Assembly: GCF_050624435.1 (NCBI RefSeq)
Contig: NC_134542.1
Coordinates: forward strand, 13,351,497 to 13,415,496
Direction of reading: 5' to 3'
Origin: Tenrec ecaudatus
Lineage: Eukaryota > Chordata > Mammalia > Afrosoricida > Tenrecidae
Length of the DNA: 64,000 nt
The position numbers and the translations under genes were made by a program. Position 1 is the first letter of the stretch; every line of letters begins with the position of its first letter. The notes beneath the pieces are model-generated. The model saw only the letters and a program-made list of their open reading frames with translations. It was not told the origin of the DNA and searched no databases. This document shows, in pieces, positions 57,425 to 64,000 of the stretch.

Positions 57425-59699
57425 CCACAGACTCTCGCATCCTGTGGGCATTTGCTGCTTTAAGGCCAGTGTGAACATGCATCTCACGCTTCACATCTCT
57501 TCCTGAGGGAAGAGATAAGTCAGGCCCGCCCAGGTCAATTCCCCCCTTTGAGGAATTTAATAGTTTATCGGGTTGAAAGCACAACTCCAGACAAAAGTCT
57601 TTTCGCATGTTTCATATGGCCTACCCCAATCATGAGAGTGAAAGGCACTTCACATGCGAAGTCCTGTGTACTGTCGAGAAGGAATCCAACAGGGTTCACA
57701 TTCCATGGCGCCGGGAATCTTGGGAACTATCTCAAAATTCTGTGACCACAGAACCAAGGCTGCTGAATGATGGTCCCTTTGTAAGTATTTAAAGGAGTTA
57801 TGATCTGATCGACAGTTAAGCAAAGGGAGAAATGACTCATCCTCATATTGCAGAAGTTGAGGGGTAAAAACGACTGCTGGATACAGAACCGTAGTGCTGA
57901 AACAGGAATAGAGAAGAAACTGGATGCAAATATAAGGAAGAGGGTAAGTCACTTAGGAATTGCTCAATACTATTAAAAGCTTCTTCAGGAAGTGTACCTA
58001 CCTGTAAACCCGTGAGTTTGCGGGGCTTATGGAGCTGTGATGGGTATGTCCATGGATGACTTAAAAAATTTGTGACCCTTGACAATACATACACATTCTC
58101 TGAGTCGTTTTGGTTTCTGGGAGCCCCCGGCATTCCTTGACATGTAGATGCATCATTTCTGTCTCTGCCACTGTCAGCTCATGGCTAGCTTTCCTCTGCC
58201 TCTCTGTCCTCATACGTCTCTCCCTGAGAGCCTCCATCACGATGACTCTTTTACTCTCTCTAAAAGGACACCAGTCATATTTGGTTTGGATGCACCATAC
58301 TCCCCAAGATGGCTTCATGGTAATTAATTACGTATGCAAAGACTCCATGTCCAAAAATAGTGGCATTCTCCGTTTTTTGTGGTTAGAATATAAGTGTATC
58401 TTTAACTGGGGAAGACAATGAGACAGGTCAAGCCATAACACCGTGTGATATCATGCATAGCCACGGGCCCCATTCTGCACTATTGCAACGTGCTGAGCAC
58501 TGGACCGAGAAGATAGGGTTCTAAAAACAGGACCCCCCCAAAAACCACAATGTGTGTACTCATTAATTACCCCTTCCCCTCTGCCCCTGCCGCCCGCCCT
58601 CTTTCCGCCATCTGTAACCAGAATTCTGCCCTCAGCTAGGACTTGAATCACATTGGTGACCTCCTTACCATCTTTGTTCCTTTTTCTTCCTTAAAAGAAA
58701 AGAAAAAGAAAGAAAACTCCCAGAACATTGCAAGTCTTTTTCATATGAATTGCCCTTCTTGTGAAAGCAGCTGCTTTTCCATCCACAGGGCACAGAGCAC
58801 AAGAACTTGCTCAAAGCTTCTCTGAATAAATACCTTGGAATTGGCCCTCTCTCTGGTGAGAGGCAGAATTACTCTCTTCATATTAACAGCACGGTAGCTC
58901 TTTCCTTGGACCTCTGTGGATTTCTTCCTTGCCAGTTGGTAGTGTGTTCTTCATCTACTTGCCCAGCCCCATCGACTTTTCTTCTTCTTTGCAAATCTCT
59001 GTGGATGTCGGTCTGCAGGGAAGCATCCCTGGGACTATTTTCATAAAGAGTCCATCACAGGAAAGAAATACTTATTTCAGCCATCCTCATCAATCAATTG
59101 GGCCAAACTATTGAGTAGGACCAACCTGCAGATGAAACAAACTACATCTGAAAGGAGCTGAGCAGGGCGTATTCAATAGTTCCCACCACCACAGTCATAT
59201 CTAGAAGCAATCTTTCTCATTTTTGTTTTGTCTCCCATGCCTAGTAGAAAAATATAAAACCGAGTTTTAGAAAACTATAGGGTTTTTATCAATTTCTAAT
59301 ATGTGACAGCACCGATTAGACAACACATATACATCCTGAAGATTACCGGTAATGGTTAGGCACAATAGCATTCTTCCAGTCTCTTCCCAAACCCTCTTGT
59401 CCCAAGTATATCAGTACAGCTTCCTTTTAGGATCTAACCAGTTTTGTAAAGTGTGGATGGATGTGTCAGTAGCAAAGGTGTCCTCTCTTTCACCTCTGAT
59501 TTGGTTCTTTGATCTTTCCGCATCCTTTGGTTGATTTCACTGGGAGCGATGTGTCTTAAACATCCAGAGCCACTTCTGTCTTGCTGTAAAGTAAGCGATT
59601 AAGGAGTTGCCGAAATGCCTTTTGAGCGGCTAGTAGGTCTAGTAGGTCGTTACTCAGAGGAAGCGGTAACTGGTTGGTTTTCTTTTCCTTTCTGTTCAG
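57425..59699. other. Unassigned sequence upstream of the exon
   Basis: Presumed intron or 5' flank of the exon at 59700. No further exon was recognised. A/G-rich patches at 58690-58715 may be a retroposon tail. Confidence 0.4.
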
Positions 59700-59887
59700 T
59701 TACGTGCGCATTTCCCCTTTGTACTGGAGAAGAGAGATCCGTTCAGCCTGGTGAAGAGGCAGAAGAATGGTTTAAAGCTATTGATGAGTTTAAGCCCTTT
59801 TGGGACGGGAATTACAGCAGCACCATGAGTTTCCGAGGAAAGGTCTTTAAACGGGAACCCAGTGAATTTTGGAAGAAGAGACGAACG
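59700..59887 (+). CDS. Internal protein-coding exon, gene not identified
   Basis: A 188-bp exon candidate. The acceptor is a strong pyrimidine tract ending in 'tttctgttcag' (AG at 59698-59699) and the donor reads 'acgaacg|gtgaga'. The first two bases complete a split codon, and 62 further codons follow without a stop, so the exon would be phase 1 in, phase 0 out. The peptide is hydrophilic and mixed, with an acidic then aromatic segment, EEWFKAIDEFKPFWDG (about residues 21-36), followed by a basic end, EFWKKRRT. That composition is unlike the chance frames elsewhere in the window, and no repeat overlaps it. I could not match it to a named family. No partner exon was found within the window, so this is a partial gene fragment. 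It could also be a decayed exon, although the frame and both splice sites are intact. Confidence 0.6.
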
Positions 59888-60790
59888 GTGAGAAGAGTAA
59901 ACCCCGGAGACATGCACAGACTTAGTTCTGTAGGTATCTTCACATGCTGATCCTCTGCTTTCCCTCGGTTCGGTCGTGCTGGTTTCTGGAGAAGGGTTTG
60001 TTTCTTGGAGAGGCATTTTAGCATCAACTCTGGGGTAAATGTTTTATACTGAGCAAAAGATATATTGAATTTTGCTCATCAGCCTCCATACTTTTGTGGA
60101 AGTCACATCTTTTTCAGGCCAAAAGAATTCTTTTATTCGTGTTACTATAACATTTACGTGGTTAAAACATGGTTACGTATTAGGGGTCCGCCTAAGCTTC
60201 TCAGTGTGATGGTATCAGTTGGGAAATTGTAGAGCATTTGCTCTTTGTTAAGGAAAGCCCATAATTGATTGCCTCAATTAAAACCCCAGTGGGTGATTGG
60301 TAGACAGATGGGTTTTTAACAAGATATAACTCTTCTACTTTGAACCAATGCCACTAAATATTTATTTTGAAATTCGTAGAAAGATCAATGCGAAATGTTG
60401 AAGATGATAAAACTAAGTAGCGTTAATGAAGAAGGAAGCAATGATTAATGTCTTTTAAAAGACTTTAAGGCTGGGTTTTGTTTGCTTGTTAAAAGTGTGT
60501 CTGCCTCATTGGTGTTTGTGACCCAAATGAAAGCTCTAGAGACTGGTGTTTATACTGAACTGGAGATTCCTATCTGTCAAATTTACTGACAGTTGAATAT
60601 CAGAGCCATTTGCTGGAGCAATTCAGTGATTCACGTGTAATGGGAAAGGCTACTTGATAAGATCATGGCTGTAATGCCGTTACTGGGATAGCTCATCTTG
60701 CAGGAATGTTCACTTTGCAGGTAGTCAACTGTGGCTTCCTTTAGTCCAGGGCGAGCTGTACGATGCTGCTTGATTGATGACCATTTGAAC
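59888..60790. other. Presumed intron
   Basis: Begins with the exon's donor. No repeat or further exon was recognised. Confidence 0.4.
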
Positions 60791-60793
60791 CCG

Positions 60794-60948
60794 AGACTTC
60801 TTTGCAGTGGGGGCTCTCCTCGGCACTGTGGGATATTCAGCAGCTCTCCTGGTCTCTACCCACTAGATGCCAGTAACTCTCTTTCCCAGTTAAGACTGTC
60901 AACAATGTCCTTAGACGAAAATGGCCAGTGCCCCCTAGGATTCAAGGG
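60794..60948 (+). repeat. hAT-Charlie relic (MER20/MER5-like)
   Basis: 'cagtgggggctctcctcggc', 'ggtctctacccactagatgc' and 'cagtgccccctaggattcaa' match a common old mammalian hAT-Charlie MITE ('gggggctgtcctgtgcattg...ctctacccactagatgccagtagc'). The exact MER number is from memory and uncertain. Confidence 0.55.
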
Positions 60949-61286
60949 GTGAGTTGGCCCCTTTTCTTCCACTCTGTAGAGAAAGAGTCTTGCTTTTCTA
61001 TAAACTTTCATCCAAATCCAGATTTGGCCTTATCAAAATTATTTATGTATGTGATCACATGGTGGTGACCCTTGAATAGTCATTGAATCGGTATGCATTT
61101 CCTAACGAATGAGCAGTCACTCAGCCCTTTCCATTCTTCGTGGTTCTTTTTATACTTGCAATCTGTTTGGGGGAAATTTCATATGCAGAGAACTGGTCAG
61201 AGGTCTGATTCTGACGTGGGTGCCTGTCAGGTTGTTCTTGGCTCTGTTTCTCTCTCGGTAGTGATGTTTAGGGACAAGCATGTAGG

Positions 61287-61644
61287 CAAGGTAAGCACAG
61301 GCTTAGGAAAGCTTACTTACTGATTGGTAGAAAACAATTCTGTTACCCACTATACAAGGTAAGCTCGGGCTTCCTAATGCTTACTTACCGATTTGTGGAA
61401 AACACTAACACATGGGTTGTATTATCATTTATTTACTAATTTGAGTACTGTGTCTCCCTCAGAGGTTGTAACTTTGGAAAGAGTCCTTGATTTTGTAGCA
61501 AGGTGCTGTGGGGTTTGGAGAGAGATAGATGGCAGTCAGACCTAGAAGCAGTAGCCTTGGTCTGGTGGGGGATGAGGGGAAGTGAAATGTATTGCTCTCA
61601 CTACCAGCTAGTAAGTAAGCAAAAATAAGCCTGTACTTACCTTC
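61287..61644. repeat. Three-copy direct and inverted repeat
   Basis: 'caaggtaagcacaggcttag' (61287) and 'caaggtaagctcgggcttcc' (61355) begin two direct copies, 68 bp apart. Each continues with 'gcttacttac' and a 'gat..gt.gaaaac' end. A third copy lies inverted at 61601-61644 ('ccagctagtaagtaagcaaa', 'aataagcctgtacttacctt'). Confidence 0.75.
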
Positions 61645-61647
61645 TTC

Positions 61648-61812
61648 AAAGGATTCCTGATGCCATTGTGGATTGTGCATTTGACTGCTCACCAAAAGGT
61701 CAACAGTTTGAACACACCAGCGGACGAAAGAGAAAGATGTTCTCAGGGACAGTTCAGCATTGCCCTGAAACACTGCTCTGAGTCAGAGCTGACTCGATGG
61801 CAGTGATGTTTG
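61648..61812 (+). repeat. AfroSINE, shortened
   Basis: A forward copy from 'aaggattcctgatgccattg' to 'agagctgactcgatggcagt', with an internal deletion after the B-box region. It abuts the inverted repeat copy at 61601-61644. Confidence 0.8.
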
Positions 61813-61814
61813 TT

Positions 61815-62279
61815 TTGTTTTCAGTTGACATTGTTCATTGCTTAACTCAACATTGATGGTTTCTTTCCAAGAGAAACACATAGACAAGACTCTAGCCCCT
61901 CAACCTGGTTTGCATGGAGGTAGATCTGGTCTCACTCAGCATTTTCTCATTGTCAAATGCAGACTTCCGGACCTGTGTTTTGTTTTCATTGCGTCCGCTC
62001 TACCGGAATCCTAAGAGTCTCATCAGTTGTTCACTACCAGCTTCCTAAAGAGGACCGCTTTGAAATTTTTTTGTTTAAGAACCATCTAGACTAGACTATC
62101 AATTCCCTGCTGCTTATCTCTCAATGGAACTTAGAAGTATGAGGGGCTATGTTACCATGAAATGCCCTTCTCGTGTCCATTAAAAGAGACAACACGCAGG
62201 TCTAGAATGTGTCTGTCTCACACACAGCCCACTTAACAATACTGGCAACAGAACAGACCCTTGTGGATCACCGTATAAT
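61815..62279. other. Unassigned sequence
   Basis: Nothing recognised. Confidence 0.4.
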
Positions 62280-62434
62280 AAAGCTAATCACTCTGAATTG
62301 TCTTAATTGAATTGGAATGTATTGCTACTGAACACTGTGGGAAAAGCAACCAGGAAGGATCCAATGTTTTCCCACAGCATTCAGTAGCAGTGCATTCAAA
62401 TTTAATTAAGAGCATTCATACCATGATTAGCTTT
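62280..62434. repeat. 155-bp imperfect palindrome
   Basis: The arms are about 68 bp with a short loop near 62350-62362. The outer ends are perfect ('aaagctaatca' and 'tgattagcttt'). Inner matched blocks include 'tcttaatt', 'gaatg', 'tgctactgaa' and 'ctgtgggaaaa'. Transcribed in either direction it would fold into a long hairpin. It is probably a MITE, but no target duplication was found and the family is unknown. Confidence 0.8.
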
Positions 62435-62627
62435 CTTTGAGGGAAGCCACCAGGGACTTTCTTGCTACTGTGGTTCGCTTTTGGTTTGTGTAAGATTGTC
62501 ATATCTACTCTCACAGGTTGTCTCTTTTGTTAGTTAGGGGATTGTTGAATTCATCCCTAGGTATTATCATGAGATGTGTTTTTTCACTTTGGAAAACAGA
62601 GATTCTAAGAAAGTGAAATGAGTAATT

Positions 62628-62815
62628 AGAGCCCTGGGCTCTGAAACAAATGTTTGGGGGGCATTCTCTTTGACTCTCCCATTTACCTGCCCTTATCCAG
62701 TATCCCTGGACAAGCTCCTTAAATCACGCTGAGCCGCAGCATCCTGCTCTCTAAAAAGCATATGATAACACCTGTCTCCCTTAAGATTGTATGTGTTACA
62801 TTTGATAATGTGCAT
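62628..62815 (+). repeat. MIR SINE
   Basis: The MIR order is visible: 'agagccctgggctctgaaac', 'ccctggacaagctccttaaa' and 'gcatatgataacacctgtct'. Confidence 0.6.
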
Positions 62816-62916
62816 TCTAAATATGGTTTGAACAAGGGAAAGAGTTCTACGCTTCATGTAGTGCTGTTAAAGCCATGTAAAATGGTTCTATATCCAGAGG
62901 AGAGGAAAGACATAAA

Positions 62917-63124
62917 AACCAAACTCACTGCTATTGAGTCAATGCTGACTCATAGCGACCCTATAGGACAAGATAGACAGAACTGCCCCCTGTGAGTTTC
63001 TGAGACTGTAACTCCTTACAGGAGTAGAAAGTCATGTCCTTCTCCCTCAGAGAGGCTCCTGGTTTCGAACTACTGAACTTGCATTTAGCAGTCCAACTCG
63101 TAACCAGTTTGTCACCAGAGTTCT
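62917..63124 (-). repeat. AfroSINE, well preserved
   Basis: A reversed copy from 'aaaccaaactcactgctatt' through 'gactcatagcgaccctatag' and 'ctgagactgtaactccttac' to 'agtttgtcaccagagttctt'. Confidence 0.9.
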
Positions 63125-63129
63125 TGTGT

Positions 63130-64000
63130 TTGTGTGTATATATAATATATAATGTGATATATATACACACACCACATTTTATTTATCTACTCATAGACAT
63201 TTCAGTTGTTTCACCTTTTGGCTAAGGTAAACAGTACTGAGATGAACATTGGTGGACAGGTTTCTCTTTGAGTTCCTGCTTTCACTTCTGGGTTTATAAG
63301 TACGTTTGGAATAGTCGGCGTATGTGGTAGTTTGATCACTTTGAACTCAACAAATCATATTTTGGACCAAGGGACATTTTGTAATAGTTTCATTTCATAG
63401 TAATCTAGAAAGTTGATCTAGAAATCTGTAACTTCCTCAGAAATATGCAATCCAACTTTTATGTTCTTTCGACTCAGATTGATGATTTGGTATATGTATG
63501 TTATCTTCATCAAATGCTGTTTGAAACTCTGTATTTCACTCTGTTAGACTTTTACTAGTTTTGGAAGTGTCCCTTAATGATCCAATTTTCAAGTGCATTC
63601 TCTAGAAAATGCCTTCCCATATTTTAATCAACCTATCCAAGAATGAATACAATTGTATTATTTAAAAGTGTAAGGAAAATTAAAGTTACTTCTTAAACCA
63701 TTAAATAGAACTATTTCCCAGAGTCACTACAAAGATAATTCTTTCCTACACTGCACATTCCTATTTTGGAGAGCTTGAAATACCTGATCAAGTTGAATTA
63801 TTATATCAATCATCTGCACAGTTAGAAAAAAATGTGAAACTTCCTTGAATAAACACAAGTTGTTATTTTTAAGTTGTGAGAGGCCTGTGGATCATTCCAG
63901 GTGAAGGATGTCGAAGTATTTGGAATTTCCACACCATGGATACCTGTGGAATCCTTCCTGTTCTTCTTAGTGCTACCTGGTTAGCCTTGGTAGTAAAAAG
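63130..64000. other. Unassigned AT-rich sequence
   Basis: Starts with a short TA/CA run (63136-63175). No exon or repeat was recognised before the window ends. Confidence 0.4.

Noticed and set aside
1..64000. CRISPR array, bacterial operon or phage-like organisation
   Set aside because: The window has interspersed SINEs, LTRs and microsatellites, almost no coding density, and no direct repeats with unique spacers.
1..64000. Functional tRNA genes
   Set aside because: All A/B-box-like sequences found lie in AfroSINE or MIR elements and do not fold into an intact cloverleaf by eye.

Overview
The window looks like mammalian nuclear DNA from an afrotherian, most probably a Malagasy tenrec such as Echinops. 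Two things point there. First, about forty copies of the tRNA-derived AfroSINE family occur in both orientations, and AfroSINEs are restricted to Afrotheria. Second, there is a SPIN-type hAT transposon at 7413-7601. SPIN is a horizontally transferred family that, from memory, is reported in tenrec among afrotherians. The assignment rests on recognising repeat families by eye; nothing was searched.

Gene content is very low. The only coding segment I can defend is one internal exon on the + strand (59700-59887). It has a pyrimidine-rich acceptor, a GTGAGA donor and 62 intact codons, and I could not name its gene. The other long open frames fall in microsatellites, retroposons or unannotated DNA and look non-coding. 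The window is therefore best read as intronic or intergenic sequence, with one gene running left to right through the last few kilobases. No tRNA, rRNA, snRNA or CRISPR feature was found.

Layout. 1-9 kb: an AfroSINE split by an LTR with a perfect 5-bp duplication, a CA-rich tract, a mariner-like MITE and the SPIN copy. 10-17 kb: MIR, several AfroSINEs and an RTE-tailed repeat, plus a retroposon inserted into an AfroSINE with a 12-bp duplication. 17-28 kb: mostly single-copy DNA with a second intact copy of that retroposon (15-bp duplication), a strong G-quadruplex motif and a (CT)n tract. 28-40 kb: dense repeats, including two more LTRs of the first family, one of them nested in a MITE, and a palindromic MITE. 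40-49 kb: AT-rich, mostly unassigned DNA with RTE-tailed repeats. 49.6-50.2 kb: a 648-bp uninterrupted polypyrimidine satellite made of two adjoining heptamer blocks. 50-59 kb: SINE fragments and single-copy DNA. 59.7-64 kb: the exon, a hAT-Charlie relic, a three-copy direct/inverted repeat and a 155-bp imperfect palindrome.

The interest lies in the mobile-element archaeology. Insertions nested in one another give a relative order of activity. A roughly 425-bp retroposon has the same 5' end in two independent insertions, which suggests a defined non-autonomous element rather than random LINE truncation. Several DNA-transposon or foldback structures sit in one 64-kb window.
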